Position numbers and translations under genes: made by a program
NCBI GenBank assembly: GCA_026399515.1
Contig: JAPLQT010000038.1
Location: 70,196 to 134,195 of the forward strand
DNA: 64,000 bases
Source: Pseudomonadota bacterium
GTDB taxonomy: Bacteria; Pseudomonadota; Gammaproteobacteria; Burkholderiales; Rhodocyclaceae
Reading direction: 5' to 3'
Shown here: piece after piece, positions 18,945-28,966 of the stretch
Position numbering within the stretch: position 1 is the stretch's first letter
Layout of the letters: every line of letters begins with the position of its first letter
The notes under the pieces: model-generated
Database searches by the model: none
Told to the model about the DNA's origin: nothing
Seen by the model: only the letters and a program-made list of their open reading frames with translations

Positions 18945-19831
18945 ACTTTCTTGATCGCGGTCTTGCCGAACAGTCCGGCAGGCTTCACGGCCAGTACCAG
19001 GAGCAGCAGCAGCAGGCCGGGCACTTCCTTGTAGCCGGTGGAGATGTAGAAGCCGGTGAAGGTCTCCGCGACGCCGAGTATCAAGCCGCCGATGATGGCG
19101 CCCATCCCCGACGTCAATCCGCCGATGATGGCCACCGCGAATGCCTTGAGGCCCAGCGCGGAACCCATGGTTGCGCCGGTCAGGGTGAGCGGTGCGACCA
19201 GCACGCCGGCGACGGCGGCGGTCATCGAGGACAGCGCATAAGAAAAGGTGATCACCATGCCGGTATTGATGCCGACCAGGCCGGCGGCATCCCGGTCGTT
19301 CGAGGTGGCGACCACGGCCTTGCCGTAGATCGACTTGCGGTTGAAAATCTCCACCGCAAGCATCATCAGCAGGGCGCCGCCCACCACCAGCACCTGCATG
19401 GGCTGGACGTTAGCACCGAATATCTGGAAAGGCGTCTCGGACAGCGGCGAGGGAAAGCGCAGGTCATCCTTGCCCCAGATGTTTTCCGCGGCGTTCTTGA
19501 AGATGATCGCCAGTGCGATGGTGGACATGATCCAGCCGAATTCGGATTTGATCTTGATGGCCGGCCGCACGCCTATCCATTCGACCAGCATGCCCTGAAG
19601 CGCGCCGAATACCATCACGATGGGGATCATCAGCCAGTAGTTGAGATACGGCCCGCCGAGCACGTTGCCCGCCAGGCTGAGTCCCACCAGCGCCCCCAGC
19701 ATCAGCGCTTCGCCCTGGCCGAAGTTGAGCGTGCCGGAAGTGGCGAAAGTCAGTTGGTAGCCGAAAGCGATGACGGCGTAGATCATGCCCAGGGCGATGC
19801 CGCTGACGGCGAGTTGCAGAAAAATATCCAT
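18941..19831 (-). CDS. livH: Branched-chain amino-acid-type ABC transporter permease LivH
   Basis: 296 residues from an ATG with GCGGAG at 8 bases; the 27-codon longer frame lacks such a site. About eight hydrophobic segments span the protein. LivH hallmarks are IALGMIYAVIAFGYQLTFAT, LNFGQGEALMLGA, GINTGMVITFSYALSSMTAA and the C-terminal GGLTSGMGAIIGGLILGVAE. It forms the translocation channel with the LivM part of the downstream protein. It lies between the binding-protein gene and livMGF, overlapping the latter by 4 bases. Confidence 0.93.
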   Translation of the reverse strand: MDIFLQLAVSGIALGMIYAVIAFGYQLTFATSGTLNFGQGEALMLGALVGLSLAGNVLGGPYLNYWLMIPIVMVFGALQGMLVEWIGVRPAIKIKSEFGWIMSTIALAIIFKNAAENIWGKDDLRFPSPLSETPFQIFGANVQPMQVLVVGGALLMMLAVEIFNRKSIYGKAVVATSNDRDAAGLVGINTGMVITFSYALSSMTAAVAGVLVAPLTLTGATMGSALGLKAFAVAIIGGLTSGMGAIIGGLILGVAETFTGFYISTGYKEVPGLLLLLLVLAVKPAGLFGKTAIKKV

Positions 19832-19934
19832 GGTATCGACTCCGCACAGGAGGCTGGAAGCCCGCCCGTTGAGTGAAACTAACAAAACCGGGTTGTACGC
19901 GCGTGGCGCCAACCCGGCGAATTACGATGATTGC

Positions 19935-19965
19935 GTTGCGCGGCGACGATCATACGCCGCGCAAC
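19935..19965. terminator. Strong hairpin between the binding-protein gene and livH
   Basis: An 11-bp perfect inverted repeat, GTTGCGCGGCG and CGCCGCGCAAC, with a 9-base loop, lies 9 bases after the stop of the binding-protein gene. It has no T-run, so it is more likely an RNA-stabilising or partial-attenuation hairpin than a full terminator. Such a structure would give more binding protein than membrane components, a common arrangement in ABC operons. Confidence 0.5.
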
Positions 19966-19974
19966 GGCCAACAC

Positions 19975-21132
19975 CTACTTGGCGTGCACCACGTGGCCGT
20001 TCTGGACCATGCCCATCACCACATCGCCTATTTTGATGACTTCGTGGTCGTCATGGGTGAACGGGTGGTCGTAGGTTTTGACCACGCCTTCCATCTTCTC
20101 CTTGAGGTTTTCCAGGGCCTCTCTCACCTTGACACCATCCGTCGTGCCGGCTTGCTTGATCGCGGCGGCCAACAAGAACATGGAGTCATAGCCCTGAGCT
20201 GCGGATACCGGCGACGGGATGCGGTCCACCTTGTAGGTCTTCTGGTAGGCCTCGATGAAGGCCTTGCGCTTCGGCGTGTTGCCTTCCTGGATGAAGGTCT
20301 GCGGCATGATGGCGCCTTCGCCGTTCTTGCCGGCGTTGTCGATGAAGTTGGCCATCGACAGGGTCCAGCTACCGAGGATCGGCACTTTCCAGCCCAGCTT
20401 CTCCATGCCATTGGCGATCTGCGCCAACTCCGGCCCGATCCCGTAGGTGATGACCACCTGAGCACCCGCCTGCTTGGACTTCAGCAGTTGGGCGGTCATG
20501 TCCACATCCTTGATGTTGTACTTCTCCACTGCCACGGCGGTGATGCCCTTCTTGGCCAAGGCTTTTTCCAAGTCCTCGCGACCTAATTGGCCGTAGTTGG
20601 TGGAGTCGGCGAGGATCGCCACCTTGGTCAGCTTGCGCTTGGTGACGACCTCTTCGACGATCAAGGCGCATTGGATGGAATCGTAGGCGGAAGTGCGGAA
20701 CACATAACTGTCGGGAAACTCCGGCGGCATGAACTGCTTGGTGATGACGGTGGCGGTGGCGACGTTGTTCATCACCGGAATCTTCGCCTCCTGATAGAAG
20801 CGCTGCGCGGCCAGGGAGACGCCGGAATTGATGAAGCCGATGCCGGCCGCCACTTTTTCCTTGTTGATCAGTTCCTGGGTCACCTGGATACCACGCTCGT
20901 TTTTCGCTTCATCGTCGCGTTCGATGAGCTGAATCTGGCGCCCCAGGATGCCGCCTTTTGCGTTGATTTCAGTCGCGGCCAGCTTGACGCCGTCGCGCAT
21001 GCTGACGCCCATCGGCGAAGAGCCGCCGGTGAATGGGCCGGACAGGCCGATCTTGATCGGGTCCGCGGCAAGCGCTGAAAAAGCGGCGCCCAATGCCAAT
21101 GTAGCGATAATCGATTTTATCTTCACGTTCAT
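19975..21132 (-). CDS. livK: ABC transporter substrate-binding protein (LivK/Leu-Ile-Val-type)
   Basis: 385 residues from the ATG closely preceded by GGAGGAG. A signal peptide ends near residue 22 (ATLALGAAFSALAADP). The mature protein has the periplasmic type I fold pattern of the family: KIGLSGPFTGGSSPMGVSM at the start, then GVKLAATEINAKGGILGRQIQLIERDD. It binds the transported ligand in the periplasm and delivers it to LivH/LivM. First gene of the operon livK-livH-livMGF. The ligand may be an amino acid, but many family members bind aromatic acids or amides, so the name is provisional. Confidence 0.9.
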   Translation of the reverse strand: MNVKIKSIIATLALGAAFSALAADPIKIGLSGPFTGGSSPMGVSMRDGVKLAATEINAKGGILGRQIQLIERDDEAKNERGIQVTQELINKEKVAAGIGFINSGVSLAAQRFYQEAKIPVMNNVATATVITKQFMPPEFPDSYVFRTSAYDSIQCALIVEEVVTKRKLTKVAILADSTNYGQLGREDLEKALAKKGITAVAVEKYNIKDVDMTAQLLKSKQAGAQVVITYGIGPELAQIANGMEKLGWKVPILGSWTLSMANFIDNAGKNGEGAIMPQTFIQEGNTPKRKAFIEAYQKTYKVDRIPSPVSAAQGYDSMFLLAAAIKQAGTTDGVKVREALENLKEKMEGVVKTYDHPFTHDDHEVIKIGDVVMGMVQNGHVVHAK

Positions 21133-21356
21133 ACTCCTCCGGTATAGGTAAATCAGAAAAACTTCACGCTTGTGCTGCTTTATTCTTATTGGGCAAGACG
21201 CGCTACTGGACTTGGTAATACTCACACACCATGCCAACTTCGGCAATCAATATTTTATATTCCAAATATCGGGCAATATACGGACGCCACTGGAAAATGT
21301 TCAATCCTCCGGATCCCCGATCACCGTCGAGAGCGATAGTCTTGGCGATTACCGTT

Positions 21357-22880
<1,524 letters not shown>

Positions 22881-22925
22881 CAATCTCCGTCCTTGGCGTG
22901 AATGAACATCAGTCCGCCGAGAGCT

Positions 22926-22964
22926 AACGTTCATAATCCTGAACGTTGTGCTATTATCTGAACG
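22926..22964. promoter_or_regulatory. Inverted-repeat operator candidate and overlapping promoters between mmsA and iclR-type gene
   Basis: A perfect inverted repeat AACGTTCA-N6-TGAACGTT occupies 22926-22947, and a further half-site TGAACG lies at 22959-22964. On the plus strand, TTCATA (22930-22935) and TATTAT (22952-22957) make a promoter candidate with 16-base spacing, overlapping the repeat. On the minus strand, GATTAT inside the repeat could serve mmsA. This is the expected place for IclR-family binding in a divergent gene pair. Confidence 0.6.
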
Positions 22965-23071
22965 CAGCATACGACAAATTTTGTTGAGTCGTCAACCATC
23001 GAAAGCGATTCGGAGAATTCGTTACACACAGCGTTGCACCAGCGACGAAACCGCAAGGAGCCGGGACCAAA

Positions 23072-23863
23072 GTGGAAAATGCGCGCAGTCTGCCTAAAGG
23101 CATCGTTCCGTCCATCCTCAAGGCGATCCAGATCCTCGATACCCTCGCCGCGGCGAAGGCTCCGATGACCTTGGCCGAACTCACGCAGCATCTTCAACTT
23201 CCCAAGAGCAGCGTGCTGGCGCTGTGTACCACCCTGACCGTGACCGGCATGCTGAGCCGTCTCGACAACGGCGCCTATCGCTTGGGCACGCATCTCCTCG
23301 ATCTGTCCCATGCCTATCTGGCCAATATCGACTTGACCAAGGAGTTCGTCAGCACCTGGGACTCGCTTGCCATGCCGGCGGGAGAAGGCATCGTTCTGGG
23401 TGTTCTGGATGGGACCGACGTGGTGTATGTCGCCTGCCGCAACAGCGACTCGCCGCTCGGCGTCACCTATCGCATCGGCATGCGCCTTCCCGCCAACTGC
23501 ACGGCGACCGGCAAGGCGCTGTTGAGCACGCTGCCGGACGAACGGGTGCGGGCGTTATATGCAGGCAAGGCGCTGGAGAAATTGACGCCGCACAGCCATG
23601 TCACACTGAAAGCCTTGCTCAAGGATCTACATGCGACGCGCATCCGCGGATATGCCGTCGATGACGAGGAGACGCGCGAGGGGATGTGCTGCTTCGGCGC
23701 ACCGGTATTCGATTCCTCGGGCAGCAATGCCATCGCCGCCGTCGCGGTTAGCACCCTCAAGCGTCCCGGCGATAACGACGGCAACCCGGCGGTTACGCAG
23801 GCCGTACTGAAATTCGCCCGGGTTCTGTCGAAACGGCTGGGCGCCAAAGGCAAGCTGCTTTGA
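23072..23863 (+). CDS. IclR-family transcriptional regulator
   Basis: 263 residues from GTG. The N-terminal winged helix (about residues 12-75) has IVPSILKAIQILDTLAA, MTLAELTQHLQLPKSSVLAL and the wing with DNGAYRLGTHLLDL. The C-terminal effector domain (about residues 90-260) carries GTDVVYVACRNSD, CTATGKALLST and the DDEETREGMCCFGAPVFD segment found in IclR proteins. Regulators of this type bind small organic acids and act on a divergent neighbouring gene. Here the likely target is mmsA and possibly its own gene, through the inverted repeat in the shared promoter. Confidence 0.92.
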   Translation: MENARSLPKGIVPSILKAIQILDTLAAAKAPMTLAELTQHLQLPKSSVLALCTTLTVTGMLSRLDNGAYRLGTHLLDLSHAYLANIDLTKEFVSTWDSLAMPAGEGIVLGVLDGTDVVYVACRNSDSPLGVTYRIGMRLPANCTATGKALLSTLPDERVRALYAGKALEKLTPHSHVTLKALLKDLHATRIRGYAVDDEETREGMCCFGAPVFDSSGSNAIAAVAVSTLKRPGDNDGNPAVTQAVLKFARVLSKRLGAKGKLL

Positions 23864-23871
23864 CGGTGGAA

Positions 23872-24147
23872 TCAGAACAAACTCGCGACCACCCATCGAT
23901 CGCGGTTCAGGAGTCTGGTCAGTCCCTTGACGACTTCGCCCGACGCCCCGCGTTTGTCGGCATGATGCTGGAATGTTTCGAGAGCCTTGGGTAAAGGGTA
24001 AGCGGTTTCGAACCACTCTTCCCTGAAATCCTCGAAGGGCATCGAGCGCGCCGAGAGTTTGCCGCCTTTCATCGGGACCAGCGTGACCTTGAAGCCGTCA
24101 TTGCGAATCACTATCGCCGTGGTTCTTTGTGTGTTGATGACTACCAT
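23872..24147 (-). CDS. Hypothetical protein
   Basis: 91 residues from an ATG with GGGGAG 5 bases upstream, a strong site that decides this start. The sequence (VINTQRTTAIVIRNDGFK, then a FEDFREEWFETAYPLPKAL middle) looks like a small soluble alpha/beta protein. No signal, membrane segment or known motif is visible. It converges with the IclR regulator gene and is divergent from the exported protein gene. I do not recognise the family. Confidence 0.65.
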   Translation of the reverse strand: MVVINTQRTTAIVIRNDGFKVTLVPMKGGKLSARSMPFEDFREEWFETAYPLPKALETFQHHADKRGASGEVVKGLTRLLNRDRWVVASLF

Positions 24148-24273
24148 CCACGCTCCCCACATCAATGGTTTGGAACATTAACGGCAGTTTCTGAAAAATA
24201 TTCAGTCGGACTACTCACAAACTGTTACACCCCGGTGGTCATCAGCCGGGTTCACCGCGCGTTATTTGACTCA

Positions 24274-24290
24274 ACCAACAGTTTGTTGGT
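24274..24290. repeat. Short palindrome upstream of exported-protein gene
   Basis: ACCAACA and TGTTGGT form a 7-bp inverted repeat with a 3-base spacer, 25 bases before the start of the exported-protein gene. It could be an operator; no regulator is indicated. Confidence 0.35.
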
Positions 24291-24315
24291 CTCGACACCA
24301 CGCGGAGAATACAAA

Positions 24316-24759
24316 ATGTCCAAGCTCACCGCTGCACTAATGGCCACACTGCTTGCCACCGGGGCGATGGTGGGAACTCCGGCATGGGCAGATCGTGGTA
24401 ATGCCAATTTCGATCACCGCAATGGCAATTTCGATCGCGGCGACGACCGTTACGATCGCGGTCGCGGCCATGGTTACAGTCGTGGCTATAGTCGTGGCTA
24501 CGGTCATGGCGACAATGCCTGGGGCTGGGGTCTCGGCTTATTGGCCGGCTCCGCTATCCTGCTGGCCGCCTCGGAGCCCAGGCGGGTGTTTGTTTCGGCT
24601 CCGGTGTCGGTTTATGCGCCGCCCGCGCCACCATTGGCGGTCTATGCGCAGCCGAGTGTCCAGTGGTGGTATTACTGTTCCGCGTCCGCCAGCTATTTCC
24701 CCTACGTCAATTATTGTCCCTCGGGTTGGACCAGAGTGCCCGCGATGCCGCCAAGGTAA
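24316..24759 (+). CDS. Exported Gly/Tyr/Arg-rich protein with C-terminal WWYYC-type domain
   Basis: 147 residues from the ATG with GCGGAG upstream; the longer frame before it lacks a site. A signal peptide ends near AWA (residue ~24). Low-complexity repeats follow (GNANFDHRNGNFDRGDDRYD, GYSRGYSRGYGHG), then a hydrophobic segment (GLGLLAGSAILLAASE). The C-terminus QWWYYCSASASYFPYVNYC, then SGWTRVPAMPP, is a motif shared by many small proteobacterial envelope proteins of unknown role. It is probably anchored in or secreted through the membrane. Function unknown. Confidence 0.75.
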   Translation: MSKLTAALMATLLATGAMVGTPAWADRGNANFDHRNGNFDRGDDRYDRGRGHGYSRGYSRGYGHGDNAWGWGLGLLAGSAILLAASEPRRVFVSAPVSVYAPPAPPLAVYAQPSVQWWYYCSASASYFPYVNYCPSGWTRVPAMPPR

Positions 24760-24847
24760 GAATTTTCCGACCGGCCGCCAGTCAGGCTCATCCTGTGAGC
24801 CTCTGACACGTCATGCTTCCTCCATCGACCCGATCAAGGAGGAAACC

Positions 24848-27295
24848 ATGCCCGCGTCCGTCACCGAAAACCTCGAACTCTTCGCCGCCGAGAGTATCGA
24901 CCTTCAATTCCCTGAAAGCCACGATGAGCAAGGCGATATCGACGCCTTCATTGCCGCCCTGGAACGCAAGTACCGCGACCGCATCGTCGCCAGGGTCGAC
25001 CTGCCCGCCCAGGAGGCCCGCTATGCGGACTTTCCCGAGGGTCTCGACCCGGGTCTGTGTGCGGCATTGGCTGCGCGCGGCATCGACAGGCTCTACAGCC
25101 ACCAGCGCACCGCCATCGACCATGCGCTGGCCGGACGCCATGTGGTGATCGCCACGCCCACCGCTTCGGGCAAATCGCTCTGCTACCACTTGCCGGCATT
25201 GCAGCGTTTCCGTCGCGACGGCGCCAAGGCGCTGTATCTGTTTCCGACCAAGGCGCTGGCCCAGGACCAGGTTGCGGACCTGCTGGAAATCAACCGTGCG
25301 GGTTCATTGGGCCTGCGCACCTATACCTTCGACGGCGACACGCCGAATGATGCGCGCCAGGCGATCCGCCGGCATGGCGACCTGGTGGTCACCAATCCCG
25401 ACATGCTGCACCAGGGCATCCTGCCGCACCACACCAAGTGGGCGCAGTTCTTCGAGAATCTCGACACCATCGTCATCGACGAGCTGCACACCTATCGCGG
25501 CGTGTTCGGATCGCACCTGGCCAATGTCATCCGTCGTCTGAAGCGCGTCCTGCGCTTCTATGGCGCCGATCCGGTGTTCATACTCTGCTCCGCCACCATC
25601 GCCAATCCGGCGGAACTTGCCTCCCGGCTGATCGGTGAAAGCGTGGTTGCCGTCGACGAATCCGGTGCACCGCAAGGCGCGAAGACGCTGCTGATGTGGA
25701 ATCCTCCGGTCGTCAATGCGGATCTGGGCCTGCGCGCTTCGGCCCGTTCGCAGACCCTGCGCATCGTCCGTCAGTCGCTGAAGCGCGGCTTCAAGACCAT
25801 CGCCTTCGCCAATTCCAGGCTGGAAACCGAAGTCATCACCAAGTACCTGAAGGATGTCTGCGATGCCGACCCGCGCAAGCCGGCAAGGGTGGCCGGCTAC
25901 CGGGGCGGCTATCTTCCCACCGAGCGTCGCGACAAGGAAAGAAAACTCAGGGCCGGGCACCTCGACTGCGTGGTGTCGACGTCCGCGCTCGAACTGGGCG
26001 TGGATATCGGCGCGCTCGACATCTGCGTGCTCAACGGTTATCCCGGCAGCATCGCAGCGGCCTGGCAGCGCCTTGGGCGCGCCGGCCGGCGCAGCCGCGC
26101 GTCGCTGGGCGGGATGGTCGCTCCCAGTCAGTTGCTCGACCAGTACCTCGCCCGCCATCCGCAGTTTTTCCTGGGCGCCTCGCCGGAGCGGGCGCGCATC
26201 GATCCCGACCAGTTGCTGATCCTGATGGAACATCTGCGCTGCGCCGCCTTCGAACTGCCTTTCGTCCAGGGCGAAAGTTTCGGCAAGGAGGATCTGGCAA
26301 CGTTGCTGGCCTACCTGGAAGAGCAGGGCGTGCTGCACCGGGAAGGCGCCTCCTGGCATTGGATCACCGATAGCTACCCGGCCAATGCCGTGAATCTGCG
26401 CGGCACGGCCGATGGCAATTTCGCGGTGATCGAAACCACCGACGGCAGGAAGGACGTCATCGCCGAAGTGGATTTTTCCAGCGCGCCGCTGACACTCTAC
26501 GAAGGGGCGATCTACCTGCTACAGGCGCTACCCTACCAGGTGGAGCGCCTCGACTGGGGCGGCCGCAAGGCTTTCGTCAAGCGGGTCCAGGCCGACTACT
26601 ACACCGACGCCATCGACTACACCAAGCTCAAGATACTCGACGAGTTCGAGCGCCAGGAGCAGGCGCAGCGTGGTCACTGTGCCCACGGCGAAGTCCATGT
26701 GGTGCGGCGGGTGGCTGGCTACAAGAAGATCCGCTTCGGCAGCCACGAGAACATCGGCTATGGCCCGGTGAATCTGCCCGACCATGAGATGCATACCGCG
26801 GCGCTGTGGTGGCAACTCGATGAAACCACTCTGGATAAACATTTTCTCAAGCGCCAGGAGGCTCTCGACGGCTTCCTCGGCGCGGCCTATGCGCTGCATC
26901 ATGTGGCGGCGCTGTTGTCGATGGCCGATCCGCGCGATTTCGGCCGTGCCGTGGGAGACGGCGCCGGTACCTGGTCCGCCGTGTCGGGGGCGGATGGACG
27001 CGGCAGCCTGAAAAGCCTGGGCGGACAGGATATGGGCGATGCCTTGGCGATGCCGCGTTTCCGCCCGACCGTGTTCCTCTACGACAACCACCCGGGAGGC
27101 ATGGGGCTGGTGGCGCCCTTGTATGAAATCCGCGGCGAGCTTGTTGAACGAACCCTTGCCCTGGTACGCGACTGTGCTTGCGCCGAAGGCTGCCCGGCTT
27201 GCGTGGGCCCGGTGATCGGATACACCGGGCCGGCTGCGCGGACATCCAGGCAGTCGGCACTCGCCATCCTTGGCCTGCTTGAGGAGCAATCGTGA
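24848..27295 (+). CDS. mrfA: MrfA-like DEAD/DEAH helicase with DUF1998 domain
   Basis: 815 residues from an ATG with AAGGAGG 5 bases upstream. Helicase motifs: Walker A ATPTASGKSLCYHL, DELH box in IVIDELHTYRG, CSATIANP, and motif VI QRLGRAGRRSR. The C-terminal DUF1998 region ends in four closely spaced Cys (CACAEGCPACVG), which probably bind zinc. This layout matches Bacillus subtilis MrfA (YprA), a 3'-5' helicase that repairs mitomycin C damage together with the exonuclease MrfB, and yeast Hrq1. The MrfB-like gene follows with a 4-base overlap. No uvr gene is near. The pair therefore probably repairs bulky DNA damage. Confidence 0.9.
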   Translation: MPASVTENLELFAAESIDLQFPESHDEQGDIDAFIAALERKYRDRIVARVDLPAQEARYADFPEGLDPGLCAALAARGIDRLYSHQRTAIDHALAGRHVVIATPTASGKSLCYHLPALQRFRRDGAKALYLFPTKALAQDQVADLLEINRAGSLGLRTYTFDGDTPNDARQAIRRHGDLVVTNPDMLHQGILPHHTKWAQFFENLDTIVIDELHTYRGVFGSHLANVIRRLKRVLRFYGADPVFILCSATIANPAELASRLIGESVVAVDESGAPQGAKTLLMWNPPVVNADLGLRASARSQTLRIVRQSLKRGFKTIAFANSRLETEVITKYLKDVCDADPRKPARVAGYRGGYLPTERRDKERKLRAGHLDCVVSTSALELGVDIGALDICVLNGYPGSIAAAWQRLGRAGRRSRASLGGMVAPSQLLDQYLARHPQFFLGASPERARIDPDQLLILMEHLRCAAFELPFVQGESFGKEDLATLLAYLEEQGVLHREGASWHWITDSYPANAVNLRGTADGNFAVIETTDGRKDVIAEVDFSSAPLTLYEGAIYLLQALPYQVERLDWGGRKAFVKRVQADYYTDAIDYTKLKILDEFERQEQAQRGHCAHGEVHVVRRVAGYKKIRFGSHENIGYGPVNLPDHEMHTAALWWQLDETTLDKHFLKRQEALDGFLGAAYALHHVAALLSMADPRDFGRAVGDGAGTWSAVSGADGRGSLKSLGGQDMGDALAMPRFRPTVFLYDNHPGGMGLVAPLYEIRGELVERTLALVRDCACAEGCPACVGPVIGYTGPAARTSRQSALAILGLLEEQS

Positions 27296-28182
27296 TGGAA
27301 TCACTTGCCCTGAAAGATCGCCTGCAAAGGCTCGGCGGACGCTTTTCCAATCCGTCGATTACCTCCGCCGCGGCGAACGCAGATCCCAAGCTGGCCGAGT
27401 TGTTGGCGCGCATCGCACGCCTCAAAGGCCGGGCGAGATTGCCCCATGCCGGCGTTACGGAAGCCACCCTGGCGGCCAGGCTGGGCGGCGAGATCGTGGC
27501 ACCGGGCCTGATCCTGGTGGAACGCAACTATCCCTTATGGCACAAGCTCGGGCGAGTGTCGCTAGTCACGCTGCTGCATGCACGCGGCGAGATGTTTCCC
27601 GAAGACCCCAGGCGCTGCCTGTTCCTGGATACCGAAACCACCGGTCTGGCGGGCGGCAGCGGCACGCTGGCCTTCATGATCGGGATCGGGCGCCTACAGC
27701 CGTCCGGCTCCGGCGGCAGCGTGTTTACCGTTCGTCAGTACCTGATCTGCGGGTTCGGCGCGGAAGGCGCCATGCTCGATGCGTTGGCGCAAGAAGTGAA
27801 CGGCGACGATTGCCTGGTCACTTTCAACGGTAAGAGTTATGACCTCCCGTTGCTGGCGACGCGCCATCGGCTGCTGGGCCGGGCCAATCCGCTGACCGGC
27901 CTGGCCCACCTGGACCTGCTCCATCCGCTGCGCCGGATCTATGGCAAGCAATTCGCCGATTGCCGCCTGAAGACGCTGGAAGAGCAGGTGCTAGGCCATC
28001 GCCGCGACAAGGACCTGCCCGGATCGGAAGCGCCCAAGGCCTGGCTGGATTGGCTCAAGCGACGCGAGATGACGATGCTGGCGGAAGTGGCGCGGCATAA
28101 TCGCGGGGATGTCCTGGCGATGGTGGGTCTATGCCATTGTCTTAGATCTCGCGAGGCGGCGGAGCAAAAGGCTGCCGCGTGA
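27292..28182 (+). CDS. mrfB: MrfB-like ribonuclease H-fold DNA exonuclease
   Basis: 296 residues, beginning with GTG or with an ATG one codon later, overlapping the helicase stop. The RNase H-fold exonuclease motifs are intact: LFLDTETTGL (Asp and Glu), FNGKSYDLPLL (Asp) and ARHNRGDVLAM (His and Asp). The region HLDLLHPLRRIYGKQFADCRLKTLE between them is typical of the YprB family. An N-terminal ~100 residues precede the nuclease domain. In Bacillus the homologue acts as a metal-dependent exonuclease with MrfA in UvrABC-independent excision of mitomycin C damage. Translational coupling supports the partnership here. Confidence 0.9.
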   Translation: MMESLALKDRLQRLGGRFSNPSITSAAANADPKLAELLARIARLKGRARLPHAGVTEATLAARLGGEIVAPGLILVERNYPLWHKLGRVSLVTLLHARGEMFPEDPRRCLFLDTETTGLAGGSGTLAFMIGIGRLQPSGSGGSVFTVRQYLICGFGAEGAMLDALAQEVNGDDCLVTFNGKSYDLPLLATRHRLLGRANPLTGLAHLDLLHPLRRIYGKQFADCRLKTLEEQVLGHRRDKDLPGSEAPKAWLDWLKRREMTMLAEVARHNRGDVLAMVGLCHCLRSREAAEQKAAA

Positions 28183-28263
28183 ACTTGGCCGTTCTTCGCT
28201 GCGAGCTTGGCGCGGTGATCGTGAGAGGGAAATTTGTGGGAAACGTATCGACAAGATTCGTCC

Positions 28264-28887
28264 CTATTGCGCTTTCTTCGCCACAATAAATACGGCCGCG
28301 TCTTTGCGCGGTTGCCATTGGTAGTCGATCTCGAATCCGGCTTCCGTCAAACTGGCGACCAATTCACTTGTAGTAAAGACCTTGACCAACGGCAGCAAAC
28401 TCAAAAAAGTTCCAATTGGCGCGACAAACTTGAAATACTTCATCGAATCTCCAAGGCACGCCGTGCTGGTGACGAAAAATCCTCCCGGTTTGAGCATTTT
28501 ACGAACCTTGTTGATCACCCTCTCCTTGTTGTCCAGAAGGTGCAAAATACTGAGACCCAACACGGCATCCAAGCTTCCATCGGGCACACTGAAAGCATCG
28601 ATGGTAGAGCGTTGAAAAGCGATATTTTCGATATCTTCCGCGTCGGCTTTGCCTTGGGCAATTTCAATCATCTTCGATGAGATGTCAATCGCCAGAATAT
28701 GTTTCACATACGGCGCATGGGTAATGGCTGTCGACCCGGTTCCGCAGCCAAACTCCAGTACCTCCATGTCTGGCCGAAAATATCCGCGCGTGACCTGTAG
28801 TTTCTTCTGGTATGCCGCTTCATCGGCGATGGGTTGTTTCGAATAGCGCTCAGCTATCTTGTCCCAAAATTTGGCTGACCGATCCAC
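28264..28887 (-). CDS. Class I SAM-dependent methyltransferase
   Basis: 207 residues from GTG (MDRSAKFWDKIAERY); GGGGGTGG lies upstream and the longer frame would run into the lipoprotein gene. The SAM site VLEFGCGTGSTAITHA and the following acidic strand (ILAIDISSKMIEIA) are clear. Post-motifs SLDAVLGLSILHLLDN and LKPGGFFVTSTACLGD complete the Rossmann methyltransferase pattern. The substrate is unknown; relatives are annotated only as small-molecule methyltransferases. It is downstream of the lipoprotein gene but separated by a terminator. Confidence 0.85.
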   Translation of the reverse strand: MDRSAKFWDKIAERYSKQPIADEAAYQKKLQVTRGYFRPDMEVLEFGCGTGSTAITHAPYVKHILAIDISSKMIEIAQGKADAEDIENIAFQRSTIDAFSVPDGSLDAVLGLSILHLLDNKERVINKVRKMLKPGGFFVTSTACLGDSMKYFKFVAPIGTFLSLLPLVKVFTTSELVASLTEAGFEIDYQWQPRKDAAVFIVAKKAQ

Positions 28888-28917
28888 TACCACCCCCGAT
28901 GTTGCCGAACGAAAAGT

Positions 28918-28947
28918 GAGGGGCTGCGCGCACTTGCGCAGTCCCTC
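28918..28947 (-). terminator. Rho-independent terminator after lipoprotein gene
   Basis: On the minus strand, GAGGGACTGCGC and GCGCAGCCCCTC pair over 12 bases (one G-T pair) around a 6-base loop, followed by ACTTTTC. It lies 20 bases after the lipoprotein stop, so it ends that transcript before the methyltransferase gene. Confidence 0.65.
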
Positions 28948-28966
28948 TTGACTGCCGGGCTTTGGA

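Noticed and set aside
17331..19034. 567-residue frame on the plus strand through the liv genes
   Set aside because: It is antisense to livMGF and livH, whose domains are unmistakable. High GC gives long antisense frames; no family motif or ribosome binding site supports it.
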